64,000 bases of DNA from contig NZ_LR882982.1 of NCBI RefSeq assembly GCF_904831005.1, forward strand, positions 1,922,001 to 1,986,000, in the 5' to 3' direction. The position numbers were made by a program, and so were the translations under genes. This document shows, piece after piece, positions 8,704 through 19,035 of this stretch. How positions within the stretch are numbered: the first letter of the stretch is position 1; each line of letters opens with the position of its first letter. A model generated the notes under the pieces. The model was given only the letters and a program-made list of their open reading frames with translations. It was not told the origin of the DNA and ran no database searches. This DNA comes from Microbacterium hydrocarbonoxydans (lineage in GTDB: Bacteria > Actinomycetota > Actinomycetes > Actinomycetales > Microbacteriaceae).

Positions 8704-9548
8704 GAGTTGCGGCGACTCTGCTGTTGCTGTCTTCCCCCTACGTCGCGATCACCGCGCTGCACACCTCGACATGCTCGACCGACACAATCAAAGCCGGCCT
8801 ATGCGGAAACGACGGCGACTCCTCGCTGACAATCTCCGGCACGCGACAGAGCGGCGGATCACCGGCAGTACCGAACCTCCCGGGAGTTCCGGATGATCGC
8901 GGCAGTGCCGCACCCGACATCCCTGCGGCACCCGCGCCGCCGAGCGAACACGCTATCCGGCTGGCCGAGTGTCTGGATGATGGCGGCACTGTGCGGTGTT
9001 CGACGCTGACCGCTCCGAGTGAGGCGCCTCCGGACGCCCCGGCCGACGCGTCGGCTCCCGCGACGCCGACCATCACTCTCACAGACCTCGCGCGTTTCGC
9101 ACCCGCACCCGCGGACGCGAGTGCCGAACCGGGCAACATCGGCATCGCCGGCCTCCCGGCCAACTTCACCACCGCCGCCGACGTGCACACGCGTTCGGGC
9201 GAGATCCTCGGCATGCCCCTCGCGGTGCGCTTCACTCCGACGAGCTACCTCTTCGACTACGGCGACGGCGCTGTCGTCACCCTCGCGGTGCCCGGCCGCA
9301 CCTGGGAAGAGCTCGGGCAGCAGCAGTTCACCCCCACCCCGACCTCGCATGTCTACCGTGAACGGGGCGAGTACACCGCGCACGTCGACGTCGGCTACGC
9401 CGTGGAGATCGACCTGGGCTCGGGCTGGATCCCGGTCTCAGGGCAGATCACCACCGCCGGCGCACCCCAGACCATCCGCATTCTCGAGGCGCACACGGCC
9501 CTCGTCGCCCACACCTGCACCGAGGACCCCGGTGGTGTCGGATGCTGA
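8697..9548 (+). CDS. secreted protein with PKD-like domain
   Basis: A 283-residue protein with an N-terminal hydrophobic stretch (about 1-22, signal peptide or anchor), a long low-complexity Ala/Pro/Ser-rich region (about 50-130), and a folded C-terminal half. YLFDYGDGA near 175-185 and SHVYRERGEYTAHV near 220-233 are the usual marks of a PKD-type beta-sandwich. Cysteines at the N- and C-terminal ends (CSTDTIKAGLC, HTCTEDPGGVGC) could form disulfides. It starts inside the lipoprotein gene's last codons. The specific role is unknown; a cell-surface or wall-associated function is inferred. Confidence 0.7.
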   Translation: MLRVAATLLLLSSPYVAITALHTSTCSTDTIKAGLCGNDGDSSLTISGTRQSGGSPAVPNLPGVPDDRGSAAPDIPAAPAPPSEHAIRLAECLDDGGTVRCSTLTAPSEAPPDAPADASAPATPTITLTDLARFAPAPADASAEPGNIGIAGLPANFTTAADVHTRSGEILGMPLAVRFTPTSYLFDYGDGAVVTLAVPGRTWEELGQQQFTPTPTSHVYRERGEYTAHVDVGYAVEIDLGSGWIPVSGQITTAGAPQTIRILEAHTALVAHTCTEDPGGVGC

Positions 9549-9811
9549 CATCGTGCGGAGAAGAGGATCGCCGCTCGTTTGTGGCACCCCGTTCCACCCC
9601 CATGAGTCCTGGTTCCAGCGGCGTCCCGGCCGATGCCTCGCACGGGGAATTACACGCCGGAACGCGTGTTGTAAAGGGAGGTAACGGGTCGAACCACAGC
9701 GCTATGCTGAAAAGACTCGCGTGCCCGGCGCACATCACATTCCATCCGTAAAGACGCGGACACCGATGCTGCTCTCCGGGTGCTCTCGAACTGTCTGAGA
9801 AGGGCTTCACC
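9549..9811. promoter_or_regulatory. upstream region of the tkt operon
   Basis: This 263-bp gap precedes transketolase. TATGCT at 9703-9708 is the best -10 candidate, which would give a leader of about 100 nt. No convincing -35 box, riboswitch or operator is seen. A 69-codon frame overlaps it but lacks support. Confidence 0.35.
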
Positions 9812-11908
9812 GTGTCGGAACTGCAGTGGGAAGAAATCGATCGGCGCGCGGTGGACACCGCTCGCCTGCTGGCCGCGGACGCGGTCGAGAAGGTCGGCAA
9901 CGGTCACCCCGGCACCGCGATGAGCCTCGCTCCGGCCGCCTATCTGCTCTACCAGCGGGTGCTGCGGCATGACCCGACCGACACCGACTGGCTGGGTCGT
10001 GACCGTTTCATCCTCTCGGTCGGCCACTCCTCGCTCACGCAGTACGTGCAGCTCTACCTCGGTGGCTTCGGCCTCGAGCTCGACGACCTCAAGGCACTGC
10101 GCACGTGGGGTTCCCTCACCCCGGGCCACCCCGAATACGGTCACACCAAGGGCGTCGAGATCACCACCGGCCCGCTGGGACAGGGACTCGCTTCCGCCGT
10201 CGGCTTCGCCTACGCCGCCCGCTACGAGCGCGGCCTGTTCGACCCCGAGGCAGAGGCAGGCACCAGCCCGTTCGATCACTTCGTCTACGTGATCGCCGGT
10301 GACGGCGACCTCCAGGAAGGCGTCACCAGCGAGGCCTCCTCGCTCGCAGGCCACCAGGAGCTCGGCAACCTCATCGCGATCTACGACTCCAACCAGATCT
10401 CGATCGAGGACGACACGAACGTCGCCTTCACCGAAGACGTCGCCAAGCGCTACGAGGCCTACGGCTGGCAGGTCCAGGTCGTCGACTGGAAGAAGACCGG
10501 CGAGTACGTCGAGGACGTCGCCGAGCTCAACGCGGCGATCGAGGCCGCGAAGGGCGAGACCTCGAAGCCGTCGCTCATCATCCTGAAGACGATCATCGGC
10601 TGGCCCTCGCCCGGCAAGCAGAACTCCGGCAAGATCCACGGCTCCGCGCTCGGAGGCGACGAACTCGCCGCCACGAAGAAGGTCCTCGGCTTCGACCCCG
10701 AAGAGCACTTCGCCATCGCCGACGACGTCATCGCCCACACGCGCGCACTCGCGGATCGCGCCGCGGAGACCCGCGCCGAGTGGCAGACTTCGTTCGACGC
10801 GTGGGCTGCGGCCAACCCCGAGCGCAAGGCGCTGCTCGACCGCCTCGAGGCCAAGGAGCTGCCGGCCGACATCACCTCCGCCCTTCCCGTCTTCGAGAGC
10901 GGCAAGGATGTCTCCACCCGTGCGGCTTCCGGCCAGGTCATCAACGCCCTGGCAGCGGAGCTTCCCGAGCTCTGGGGCGGTTCGGCCGACCTCGCCGAGT
11001 CGAACCTGACGACGATCAAGGACTCGAAGTCCTTCATCCCGGCCGAGTGGTCGACGCACGAGTGGTCGGGCGACCCCTACGGTCGCGTGCTGCACTTCGG
11101 CATCCGCGAGCACGCCATGGGCGCCATCGTCAACGGCATCGTGCTGCACGGTCCGACGCGCGCGTTCGGCGGCACGTTCCTCATCTTCAGCGACTACATG
11201 CGCCCGCCGGTGCGTCTGGCCGCACTCATGAACGTCCCGAGCATCTTCGTCTGGACGCACGACTCGGTCGCTCTCGGTGAAGACGGCCCGACCCACCAGC
11301 CGGTCGAGCAGATCGCGACGCTCCGCGCCATCCCGAACTTCACCCTGGTGCGCCCGGCCGACGCCAACGAGACCTCGGCCGCCTGGCTCGAGATCCTCCG
11401 TCGCCACGAGGGGCCGGCAGGCATCGCACTGACCCGTCAGAACATCCCGGTGTTCGAACGCGGCCAGGGTGCAGCCGACGGAGACGTCTTCGCCTCGACC
11501 GACGGCGTCTCGAAGGGAGCATATGTGCTCGCCGAGGCTCCGAACGGCACCCCCGACGTGATCATCATCGCGACCGGGTCCGAGGTCCAGCTCGCGGTCG
11601 ACGCCCGTGCCGCCCTGGCAGAAGAGGGCGTGGGCGTCCGCGTCGTCTCCGCTCCGTCGCTCGAGTGGTTCGACGAGCAGGACGAGGCGTACCGAGAGTC
11701 GGTCCTGCCGAAGGCCGTCACCGCACGTGTCTCGGTCGAGGCCGGGTCCGTGCTCAGCTGGCGCGGCATCGTGGGCGACCGCGGTCGTTCGGTCGGCATC
11801 GACCACTTCGGCGCTTCCGCCGACTACAAGACCCTGTTCCAGAAGTTCGGCATCACCACCGAGGCCGTCATCGCGGCCGCACGCGAGACCATCAAGGAGA
11901 ACGCATGA
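9812..11908 (+). CDS. tkt: transketolase
   Basis: A 698-residue thiamine diphosphate enzyme that moves two-carbon ketol units between sugar phosphates in the non-oxidative pentose phosphate pathway. Visible marks are [13 protein letters not shown] near the N-terminus, [23 protein letters not shown] (features: [12 protein letters not shown]), the ThDP-binding [13 protein letters not shown]...[10 protein letters not shown] region, and [14 protein letters not shown] with the catalytic Glu. Length is normal for the family. It starts with GTG ([10 protein letters not shown]) and overlaps tal by 4 bp. It is the first gene of the tkt-tal-pgi-zwf-opcA-pgl operon. Confidence 0.98.
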   Translation: MSELQWEEIDRRAVDTARLLAADAVEKVGNGHPGTAMSLAPAAYLLYQRVLRHDPTDTDWLGRDRFILSVGHSSLTQYVQLYLGGFGLELDDLKALRTWGSLTPGHPEYGHTKGVEITTGPLGQGLASAVGFAYAARYERGLFDPEAEAGTSPFDHFVYVIAGDGDLQEGVTSEASSLAGHQELGNLIAIYDSNQISIEDDTNVAFTEDVAKRYEAYGWQVQVVDWKKTGEYVEDVAELNAAIEAAKGETSKPSLIILKTIIGWPSPGKQNSGKIHGSALGGDELAATKKVLGFDPEEHFAIADDVIAHTRALADRAAETRAEWQTSFDAWAAANPERKALLDRLEAKELPADITSALPVFESGKDVSTRAASGQVINALAAELPELWGGSADLAESNLTTIKDSKSFIPAEWSTHEWSGDPYGRVLHFGIREHAMGAIVNGIVLHGPTRAFGGTFLIFSDYMRPPVRLAALMNVPSIFVWTHDSVALGEDGPTHQPVEQIATLRAIPNFTLVRPADANETSAAWLEILRRHEGPAGIALTRQNIPVFERGQGAADGDVFASTDGVSKGAYVLAEAPNGTPDVIIIATGSEVQLAVDARAALAEEGVGVRVVSAPSLEWFDEQDEAYRESVLPKAVTARVSVEAGSVLSWRGIVGDRGRSVGIDHFGASADYKTLFQKFGITTEAVIAAARETIKENA

Positions 11909-13017
11909 GCACCCCCACCGCAGACCTCGCCGCCGCCGGAGTCAGCATCTGGCTCGACGATCTGTCGCGCACCCGCATCTCCTCGGGCAACCTTGCCGAG
12001 CTGATCGAGAACCGCAACGTCGTCGGTGTCACCACGAACCCGACGATCTTCGCGAACGCGATCACCGACAAGAACAACACGTCCTACGACGCCCAGGTCT
12101 CCGAGCTCGCAGCATCCGGCGCCACGGCCGAAGAGGCCGTCTTCGCGGCGACCACGCAGGACGTCGCTGCAGCGCTCGACGTCTTCCGCCCCGTGTGGGA
12201 GAAGTCGGGTCACGTCGACGGCCGCGTCTCGATCGAGGTCTCCCCCGATCTCGCACACGACACCGAGGGCACCGTCGCACAGGCCAAGCAGCTCTGGTCC
12301 AAGGTCGACCGCCCCAACCTGCTCGTGAAGATCCCCGCCACGAAGGCAGGTCTCCCGGCCATCACCGAGGCGATCGCATCGGGCATCAGCGTGAACGTGA
12401 CCCTGATCTTCAGCCTGGAGCGCTATGCCGAGGTCATCGACGCGTACCTGACCGGACTCGAGCGCGCGCACAGCGCCGACTTCGACCTGTCGAGCATCCA
12501 CTCGGTCGCCTCGTTCTTCGTCTCGCGGGTCGACACCGAGACCGACAAGCGTCTCTCTGCGATCGGCACCGACGAGGCAGAAGCGCTCAAGAGCAAGGCC
12601 GGCCTCGCGAACGCTCGCCTCGCCTACGAGCTCTACGAGCAGAAGTTCGCCGAGAAGCGCGCACAGGATCTCATCAAGGTCGGGGCGAACGCCCAGCGCC
12701 CGCTGTGGGCGTCGACCGGCGTCAAGGACCCGGCTCTGCCCGACACGCTCTACGTCACCGAACTGGTCGCGAAGGACGTCGTCAACACGATGCCCGAGAA
12801 GACGCTCGAGGCGACGTTCGACCACGGCGTCGTCACCGGTGACACCATCACCGGCGGCTACGAAGAGGCCCGCGCGGTGTTCGCCGGCCTCGCCGACCTC
12901 GGCATCGACTTCACCGATGTCACGCAGGTGCTCGAGGACGAGGGTGTCGCGAAGTTCATCGATTCCTGGCACGACCTGCTCACCCAGGTGAGTGAAGGGC
13001 TCGAGGCGCAGCGATGA
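11905..13017 (+). CDS. tal: transaldolase
   Basis: A 370-residue transaldolase of the longer actinobacterial/cyanobacterial type. It transfers a dihydroxyacetone unit between sedoheptulose 7-phosphate and glyceraldehyde 3-phosphate. GVTTNPTIF lies near 41-49, and the Schiff-base lysine is K142 in [12 protein letters not shown]. The start ATG overlaps the tkt stop codon (ATGA), and its own stop overlaps the pgi start in the same way, so the three are translationally coupled. Confidence 0.97.
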   Translation: MSTPTADLAAAGVSIWLDDLSRTRISSGNLAELIENRNVVGVTTNPTIFANAITDKNNTSYDAQVSELAASGATAEEAVFAATTQDVAAALDVFRPVWEKSGHVDGRVSIEVSPDLAHDTEGTVAQAKQLWSKVDRPNLLVKIPATKAGLPAITEAIASGISVNVTLIFSLERYAEVIDAYLTGLERAHSADFDLSSIHSVASFFVSRVDTETDKRLSAIGTDEAEALKSKAGLANARLAYELYEQKFAEKRAQDLIKVGANAQRPLWASTGVKDPALPDTLYVTELVAKDVVNTMPEKTLEATFDHGVVTGDTITGGYEEARAVFAGLADLGIDFTDVTQVLEDEGVAKFIDSWHDLLTQVSEGLEAQR

Positions 13018-14621
13018 CATTCGCGATCCACGCATCGGGCGCGGCCCGGGCAGCGATCGACGAGACCGTGCCGGCGCTCGTGCACGATCTCATCGCTTCG
13101 CGCATCACCGGTGGCGACGCCACTCTGTGGGGCCCGGATGCCGAGGCCGAGGCGTCGATCCGCCTGGGCTGGGTCGAAGCGGTATCGGTTTCGCGGCCTC
13201 TGGTCGCGGAGATCACGGCCCTGCGTGACGAACTTCATGCGAAGGGCGTCACTCGGGTCGTGCTCGCGGGTATGGGCGGCTCCTCGCTCGCACCCGAGGT
13301 GATCGCGCAGACGAGCGGCGTGCCGCTGACGATCCTCGATTCCACGGCACCCGGGCAGGTGCTCGCCGCGCTCGACGAAGGGCTCGAGAACACGGTTCTC
13401 ATCGTGTCCTCCAAGTCGGGATCGACCGTCGAGACAGACTCGCAGCGCCGTACGTTCGAGGCCGCCTTCCGCGATGTCGGCATCGACCCGCTCGAGCGCA
13501 TCGTCGTGGTGACGGATCCCGGATCCCCCCTCGACAACTCAGCTCGTGAAGCCGGATACCGCGTCTTCACCGCGGACCCGAACGTCGGCGGGCGCTACTC
13601 GGCGCTCACCGCCTTCGGCCTCGTGCCGTCGGGTCTTGCCGGCGCCGACATCGACGAGCTGTTGAACGAGGCCGAGGCGTCGCTGCTGGAGGTCGCCATC
13701 GACTCGGCGGACAATCCTGCTCTGCGCCTCGCCGCCGCGATCTCCGCGACCGTGCCTCGGCGCGACAAGCTGGGGCTCATCACCGATGGCACGCACATCA
13801 ACGGGCTTCCCGACTGGATCGAGCAGCTCATCGCAGAGTCGACGGGCAAGTCGGGCACGGGAGTCCTTCCCGTCGTCCTCCTCCCGGTGTCCCCCGAACT
13901 CGACTCGAAGCCGGTCGACCTGCAGATCGTGCGTCTGGTCGACGATGCGAACGAGTTCCACCTCCGCGAGCGTCACGAAGGCGAGATCCTCGTCAGCGGA
14001 TCGCTCGGAGCCCAGCTCATCGTCTGGGAGTACGCCACGGCGATCGCAGGATATCTGCTGGGGATCAACCCGTTCGATCAGCCCGATGTCGAGTCCGCGA
14101 AGATCGCCGCACGCGGCCTGCTCGATGCACGCCCGGCTCCGACAGAGCCTGCGTTCGTCGAGAACGGCGTGGAGGTGCGGGTGTCCGACCCCGCTCTCGC
14201 CGCGTCGGGAACGGTCGAAGGAGTTCTCGATGCGCTCTGGGCGCGGCTGTCCGACGACGGCTACGTCTCGATCCAGGCGTACGTGAACCGGCTCGACGTG
14301 CCGCAGCTGCAGGGCATCCGCGAGCTCGTCGCGGCAGATTCCGGGCGTCCGGCGACCTTCGGATGGGGACCGCGTTTCCTCCATTCGACAGGCCAGTATC
14401 ACAAGGGTGGCCCCGCTCAGGGCGTCTTCCTGCAGATCCTGGAGCGCACGGATGTGGATCTCGAGATCCCGGGACGACCGTTCACGTTCGGTCAGCTCAT
14501 CGAGGCTCAGGCCGCCGGCGATGCCGGTGTCCTCGCCGAGCACGGCCGTCCGGTCGTGTCACTGACGATCACCGATTCGTCGGCTGACGTCCTCACCCTC
14601 TTCGAAGCAGCACAGAAGTAA
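13014..14621 (+). CDS. pgi: glucose-6-phosphate isomerase
   Basis: A 535-residue SIS-fold isomerase that interconverts glucose 6-phosphate and fructose 6-phosphate. [14 protein letters not shown] (about 84-97) and the phosphate-binding [14 protein letters not shown] (about 137-150) are clear. Its position between tal and zwf places the enzyme that recycles fructose 6-phosphate back to the Zwf substrate within the operon; many actinobacteria have tal directly before zwf. It overlaps tal by 4 bp and is followed by zwf after 22 nt. Confidence 0.96.
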   Translation: MTFAIHASGAARAAIDETVPALVHDLIASRITGGDATLWGPDAEAEASIRLGWVEAVSVSRPLVAEITALRDELHAKGVTRVVLAGMGGSSLAPEVIAQTSGVPLTILDSTAPGQVLAALDEGLENTVLIVSSKSGSTVETDSQRRTFEAAFRDVGIDPLERIVVVTDPGSPLDNSAREAGYRVFTADPNVGGRYSALTAFGLVPSGLAGADIDELLNEAEASLLEVAIDSADNPALRLAAAISATVPRRDKLGLITDGTHINGLPDWIEQLIAESTGKSGTGVLPVVLLPVSPELDSKPVDLQIVRLVDDANEFHLRERHEGEILVSGSLGAQLIVWEYATAIAGYLLGINPFDQPDVESAKIAARGLLDARPAPTEPAFVENGVEVRVSDPALAASGTVEGVLDALWARLSDDGYVSIQAYVNRLDVPQLQGIRELVAADSGRPATFGWGPRFLHSTGQYHKGGPAQGVFLQILERTDVDLEIPGRPFTFGQLIEAQAAGDAGVLAEHGRPVVSLTITDSSADVLTLFEAAQK

Positions 14622-14643
14622 CAGCCAGGAGATTCCCCCACCG

Positions 14644-16194
14644 ATGTCTGTTCCCATCTCGCGCGGGCACAACCCGCTGCGTGACCCCGATGATCGCCGG
14701 CTCAACCGAATCGCGGGGCCCAGCGCCCTCGTGATCTTCGGCGTCACCGGTGACCTGTCACGCAAGAAGCTCATGCCCGCGGTCTACGACCTCGCCAACC
14801 GCGGTCTCCTTCCCCCCGGATTCGCGCTCGTCGGGTTCGCCCGCCGCGACTGGGAGGATCAGGACTTCGCCCAGGTCGTCTACGACGCCGTCAAGCAGCA
14901 TGCTCGCACCCCATTCCGTGAAGAGACGTGGGCGCAGCTTCTGCAGGGCATCCGATTCGTCAGCGGTGAGTTCGACAACCCTGATTCGTTCCGCAAGCTG
15001 CGGGAGACTGTCGACCAGCTCGATGTCGAACGCGGAACCATGGGCAACCACGCGTTCTACCTGTCGATCCCGCCCAAGGACTTCCCGCTCGTGGCCAAGC
15101 AGCTCAAGGACTCCGGGCTCGTCGGCGCGGAAGATGACGATGACGAGCGCTGGCGCCGAGTCGTGATCGAGAAGCCGTTCGGCCACGACCTCGAGTCGGC
15201 CCGTGAGCTGAACGCGGCTCTCGAGGTGGCCTTCTCGGCAGACTCGATCTTCCGCATCGACCACTACCTCGGCAAGGAGACGGTCCAGAACATCCTGGCG
15301 CTGCGCTTCGCGAACGAGCTGTACGAGCCGATCTGGAATCGCAACTACGTCGACCACGTGCAGATCACGATGGCCGAGGACATCGGCGTGGGCGGCCGCG
15401 CGGGATATTACGACGGCGTGGGCGCTGCCCGTGACGTCATCCAGAACCACCTGCTGCAGCTGCTGGCCCTCACCGCCATGGAAGAGCCTATCTCTCTCTC
15501 CGCGGAGCACCTCCGTGCCGAGAAGGAGAAGGTGCTCGCAGCCGTGCACGTGCCCGATGATCTTTCGCTCGCGACCGCCCGCGGTCAGTACGCAGGCGGC
15601 TGGCAGGGGGGCGAACAGGTCACCGGTTTCCTCGACGAGGACGGGATGAATCCCGAGTCCGCGACCGAGACGTATGCCGCCATCAAGCTCGAGATCGACA
15701 CCCGGCGCTGGTCGGGAGTTCCGTTCTACCTCCGCACCGGCAAGCGTCTGGGGCGTCGTGTGACCGAGGTCGCCGTCGTGTTCAAGAAGGCGCCAGAGCA
15801 CCTGTTCGGCAGGTCGAACACGTCGGAGCTCGGCCAGAACGCACTGGTCATCCGAGTGCAGCCCGATGAGGGTGTCACGATCCGCTTCGGCTCGAAGGTG
15901 CCCGGCAACGGCACCAACGTCCGCGACGTCACCATGGACTTCGGCTACGGCCACGCGTTCACGGAAGCGAGCCCCGAGGCGTACGAGCGCCTGATCCTCG
16001 ACGTCCTCCTGGGCGACCCGCCGCTGTTCCCGCGGCACGAAGAGGTCGAGCTCTCGTGGAAGATCCTCGATCCTGTAGAGAAGTTCTGGGCTGCCGAAGG
16101 CGGTCCGGTCGACCAGTACGCACCAGGCTCGTGGGGACCGGCATCCGCCGACGACCTCCTTGCCCGTGACGGACGAGTCTGGAGACGCCCGTGA
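14644..16194 (+). CDS. zwf: glucose-6-phosphate 1-dehydrogenase
   Basis: A 516-residue enzyme that oxidises glucose 6-phosphate to 6-phosphogluconolactone and makes NADPH. The nucleotide-binding FGVTGDLSRKKL lies at about 32-43, and the substrate/catalytic RIDHYLGKE box near 203-211 is intact. EKPFGHDLESA precedes it. An AGGAG site lies upstream of the ATG. It overlaps opcA by 4 bp; OpcA is its actinobacterial/cyanobacterial partner. Confidence 0.98.
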   Translation: MSVPISRGHNPLRDPDDRRLNRIAGPSALVIFGVTGDLSRKKLMPAVYDLANRGLLPPGFALVGFARRDWEDQDFAQVVYDAVKQHARTPFREETWAQLLQGIRFVSGEFDNPDSFRKLRETVDQLDVERGTMGNHAFYLSIPPKDFPLVAKQLKDSGLVGAEDDDDERWRRVVIEKPFGHDLESARELNAALEVAFSADSIFRIDHYLGKETVQNILALRFANELYEPIWNRNYVDHVQITMAEDIGVGGRAGYYDGVGAARDVIQNHLLQLLALTAMEEPISLSAEHLRAEKEKVLAAVHVPDDLSLATARGQYAGGWQGGEQVTGFLDEDGMNPESATETYAAIKLEIDTRRWSGVPFYLRTGKRLGRRVTEVAVVFKKAPEHLFGRSNTSELGQNALVIRVQPDEGVTIRFGSKVPGNGTNVRDVTMDFGYGHAFTEASPEAYERLILDVLLGDPPLFPRHEEVELSWKILDPVEKFWAAEGGPVDQYAPGSWGPASADDLLARDGRVWRRP

Positions 16195-17126
16195 TCATCG
16201 ACCTTCCCGACACGACCGTCAGTCAGGTCGCCAAGCAGCTCGTCAAGGTGCGCGAAGACGGCGGTGCCGTCGCGCTCGGGCGTGTGCTCACCCTGATCAT
16301 CTCGGCCCGCAACGGCGTCGCCGAAGCGGCGATCGATGCGGCGAACGACGCCTCGCGCGAGCACCCGATGCGTGTCATCGTGCTGACCACCGGAGACGGT
16401 GACGCCCGTCTCGACGCGCAGATCCGTGTCGGCGGTGACGCCGGCGCGAGCGAGGTCGTGGTGCTCCACGCCTACGGCGACGCCGCGAGCAACGAAGAGA
16501 GCCTGGTCACGGGTCTTCTGCTGCCCGACGCCCCCGTCGTCGCCTGGTGGCCGGAGGAGGCTCCTGCTTCTCCCGCCAACTCGCCGCTCGGCAAGATCGC
16601 TCAGCGCCGCATCACCGACGCAGCGACCGCTCCGGATGTGCGCGACAGGCTCGCGCTGCTCGGAGAGACGCACGCGCCGGGCGACACCGATCTCGCCTGG
16701 ACTCGCCTCACGCACTGGCGCGAGCAGCTCGCGGCCGTGCTCGATCAGCCTCCTTTCGAAGCTGTCGACGCAGTCGAGGTGCGCGGCGGTTCGGCGTCGC
16801 CGTCGACCGCCCTGCTCGCCGCCTGGCTGCAGATGGCACTCGATGTCAAGGTCACGTGGCACTACGAAGACGCGGAGCACTGGCAGGAGGGCATCAAGTC
16901 GGTGCGTCTCAGCCGCGCCTCCGGCGACATCCTCCTCGAGCGTCCCGAGCCGGGAGTCGCTGTCCTCACCCAGCCCGATCAGCCCGATCACGATCTGCAC
17001 CTGCCGCGTCGCACGCTGCGCGAGTGCCTCGCTGAGGAGCTCCGCCGCCTGGATCCCGACGTCCTGTACGGTCGAGTGATCACCGAGGGCTGGGAAAAGC
17101 TGGGCCCGCCCGAGACAGGAGAATGA
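16191..17126 (+). CDS. opcA: OpcA, glucose-6-phosphate dehydrogenase assembly protein
   Basis: A 311-residue OpcA-family protein. It is needed for oligomerisation and redox control of Zwf in cyanobacteria and has a similar accessory role in actinobacteria. Features seen are MIIDLPDTTVSQVAKQLVK at the start, VVAWWPEEAP around 117-126 and RRTLRECLAEELRRLDPD near the end. It sits between zwf and pgl with 4-bp overlaps on both sides, the standard order. Confidence 0.95.
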   Translation: MIIDLPDTTVSQVAKQLVKVREDGGAVALGRVLTLIISARNGVAEAAIDAANDASREHPMRVIVLTTGDGDARLDAQIRVGGDAGASEVVVLHAYGDAASNEESLVTGLLLPDAPVVAWWPEEAPASPANSPLGKIAQRRITDAATAPDVRDRLALLGETHAPGDTDLAWTRLTHWREQLAAVLDQPPFEAVDAVEVRGGSASPSTALLAAWLQMALDVKVTWHYEDAEHWQEGIKSVRLSRASGDILLERPEPGVAVLTQPDQPDHDLHLPRRTLRECLAEELRRLDPDVLYGRVITEGWEKLGPPETGE

Positions 17127-17911
17127 TGTCGACGCAGCCGACTCCCGCAGAGAAGCGGGTCGTGGTAGAAAGCACCCCCGGCGCTGTGGCGGCGCGTGTG
17201 GCCGATCGCTTCCTCACACGGCTGCGAGCTCGCACGCGCAACGGCCGCATCGCCCACGTCGCCCTCACGGGGGGCTCGATGGGCAGTGCGGTCCTGCGGG
17301 CGACTCTCGATGATCCCCGCTCCGACGGTATCGACTGGTCGCTGGTGCATTTCTGGTGGGGTGACGAGCGCTTCGTCGCCCGCACCGACGCCGACCGCAA
17401 CGCCGTGCAGTCGCGCGCTGCGCTGCTCGATCACATCCCGGTGCCCCCGGAGAACGTGCACGAGGTCGCCGCGTCGGACGAGGGTATGACTCTCGATGAG
17501 GCAGCGGCCGCCTATGCCGCAGAGCTCGCACGATTCGGAACCGATGAGCACCCGTGGCCGTCGTTCGCAGTGTGCTTCCTCGGCGTAGGGCCTGACGGCC
17601 ATATCGCGTCGCTCTTCCCCGATCGGCAGGAGGTGACAGTGACCGACGTCGCTGCCCTTCCTGTTCGCAACTCCCCCAAGCCCCCGCCCGAGCGCGTCAC
17701 ACTCACGCGCCCTGTGCTGAACGCGTCGAAGCGCGTTTGGCTCGTGCTCACCGGGGCCGACAAGGCATCGGCCCTCGGACTGGCTCTGGCAGGCGCGAGC
17801 TACACGAGCGTGCCCGTGGCCGGTGCGAAGGGCCGCAAGCGCACCGTCTTCTTCGTCGACGAGGCAGCAGCATCCGAGGTCTCTCCCGACCTCATCGATC
17901 AGTCCTACTGA
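17123..17911 (+). CDS. pgl: 6-phosphogluconolactonase
   Basis: A 262-residue lactonase (NagB/DevB fold) that hydrolyses 6-phosphogluconolactone to 6-phosphogluconate. TGGSMG (about 50-55), FWWGDERFV near 77-85 and GVGPDGHIASLFP near 154-166 are the family marks. It is the last gene of the operon; gnd is not in this window. Two ATGs stand in a row at 17123 and 17126; the first overlaps the opcA stop codon. A hairpin follows the stop codon. Confidence 0.96.
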   Translation: MMSTQPTPAEKRVVVESTPGAVAARVADRFLTRLRARTRNGRIAHVALTGGSMGSAVLRATLDDPRSDGIDWSLVHFWWGDERFVARTDADRNAVQSRAALLDHIPVPPENVHEVAASDEGMTLDEAAAAYAAELARFGTDEHPWPSFAVCFLGVGPDGHIASLFPDRQEVTVTDVAALPVRNSPKPPPERVTLTRPVLNASKRVWLVLTGADKASALGLALAGASYTSVPVAGAKGRKRTVFFVDEAAASEVSPDLIDQSY

Positions 17912-17924
17912 GCGAGAGCTTCAA

Positions 17925-17961
17925 GAAGGCGCCGAGCACCTCTCCTGGTCTCGGCGTCTTC
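17925..17961. terminator. terminator-like hairpin after pgl
   Basis: Arms GAAGGCGCCGAG (17925-17936) and CTCGGCGTCTTC (17950-17961) pair with one mismatch around a 13-nt loop. It lies between convergent genes, 14 nt after the pgl stop codon, and could serve both strands. Confidence 0.6.
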
Positions 17962-17975
17962 TGCCATATACGGCC

Positions 17976-18992
17976 TCAGGCCTCAGTATCTTTCTGACCG
18001 TCGTCATCGCGGCTATCCGCGCTGCCCCGGGTGATGCCGAGCTCCTGACTGTCGCTCAGAACCTGGGGGTGATAACGAGCGAGTCCGACGACACCCCACA
18101 CGGCGATCGCGCCCGCGATACCGAAGATGACCAGCACCCACGGCGGGGCTGCGGCGGCTTCGCCGAGGATCGTCATGCCGATGATGACGGCGACCAGCGG
18201 ATCGACGACCGTGAGCCCGGCGATCACCAGGTCAGGCGGTCCCGAGCTGTAGGCGGTCTGCACGAAGTATGCACCGACGGCGGCAGCAGCGATCAGCGCG
18301 ATGACGCACACGATCGTGATCCACTCGAAGTCGCCCGCCTGCACGCGCTTGATGACGACCTTGGCCAGGGTGGCGACGAAACCGTAGAGGATGCCGGCAC
18401 CGATCACATAGAACAGCGCGCGCATGCGGTGGCGAAGCACGAGCCAGCACACACCGAGGACGATGATCACGACCAGCAGAATCGCCAGGATCGTGAAGAG
18501 CTCGGTATCGGTGACGTCCTTCTCGGTGGCGAAGATGGCCGCGAAGAAGACGAAGAGGAAGATGCCGCCCACACAGGCCACGATCGCCGTGATCGATTGT
18601 CTTGTGGGCGAGTGGCCCGAGATCCGCGCGTTCAACAGCGTCGTGATGACCAGTGCGATCGCTCCCAGGGGCTGCACGACGATGAGCGGTGCCTGCACGA
18701 GAGCGGCGAGCTGGCACACGACGGCCAGACCGAGCATCAGGGTGCCGGCGATCCAGGAAGGGCGAGTCAGCAGCGCTTTGACCTGCGCGAAGCTCAGCCC
18801 GCTGGTGCCCGTCGACCCGCTCAGTCGCTCGACCTTCTCGACACCGCGGTGCTGATACTGCGCACCGAGCGACATGAAGACAGCGCCCGCGAGGGCGAGG
18901 GGGATGCCGAGGAGCAGGCCGGGGTTCTGGAATGCACCGACCAGCTGATCGGTGACGTCTTCCGCCCCGGCCGTCCATACGGAAATGCTCAC
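17976..18992 (-). CDS. NIPA/DMT-type multi-TM transporter
   Basis: A 338-residue protein with about nine hydrophobic helices and a short hydrophilic, charged C-terminus. The layout (GIPLALAGAVFMSLGAQYQHRGV start, paired helices, FVQTAYSSGPPDLVIAGLTVVDPLVAV late) fits the drug/metabolite transporter superfamily, nearest to NIPA-like magnesium transporter-type proteins. The substrate cannot be told from sequence. The GTG start is exactly 6 nt after a TAGGGT box (18999-19004), so a leaderless mRNA is likely. It is divergent from def, with interlocked promoters. Confidence 0.8.
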   Translation of the reverse strand: MSISVWTAGAEDVTDQLVGAFQNPGLLLGIPLALAGAVFMSLGAQYQHRGVEKVERLSGSTGTSGLSFAQVKALLTRPSWIAGTLMLGLAVVCQLAALVQAPLIVVQPLGAIALVITTLLNARISGHSPTRQSITAIVACVGGIFLFVFFAAIFATEKDVTDTELFTILAILLVVIIVLGVCWLVLRHRMRALFYVIGAGILYGFVATLAKVVIKRVQAGDFEWITIVCVIALIAAAAVGAYFVQTAYSSGPPDLVIAGLTVVDPLVAVIIGMTILGEAAAAPPWVLVIFGIAGAIAVWGVVGLARYHPQVLSDSQELGITRGSADSRDDDGQKDTEA

Positions 18993-19035
18993 CCTACGAC
19001 CCTACCCGGCGTCACGCGCCGAGTAGGGTTATGGC
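18993..19035. promoter_or_regulatory. interlocked divergent leaderless promoters (DMT / def)
   Basis: In a 43-bp gap each gene has an identical TAGGGT -10 hexamer exactly 6 nt before its GTG start: 18999-19004 on the minus strand and 19024-19029 on the plus strand. With a normal 17-bp spacer, each -35 region would fall on the other promoter's -10 box. Confidence 0.65.

Noticed and set aside
9542..9751. 69-codon frame overlapping the end of the PKD-like gene (ATGCTGA overlap)
   Set aside because: The overlap looks like coupling, but the product is Ser/Pro/Gly-rich without features, and the likely tkt -10 box lies inside it.
9650..11806. 718-codon minus-strand frame opposite tkt
   Set aside because: It is an antisense shadow of a clear transketolase gene, with Arg/Val/Asp-rich low-complexity translation and no family features. 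High third-position GC leaves such frames open.
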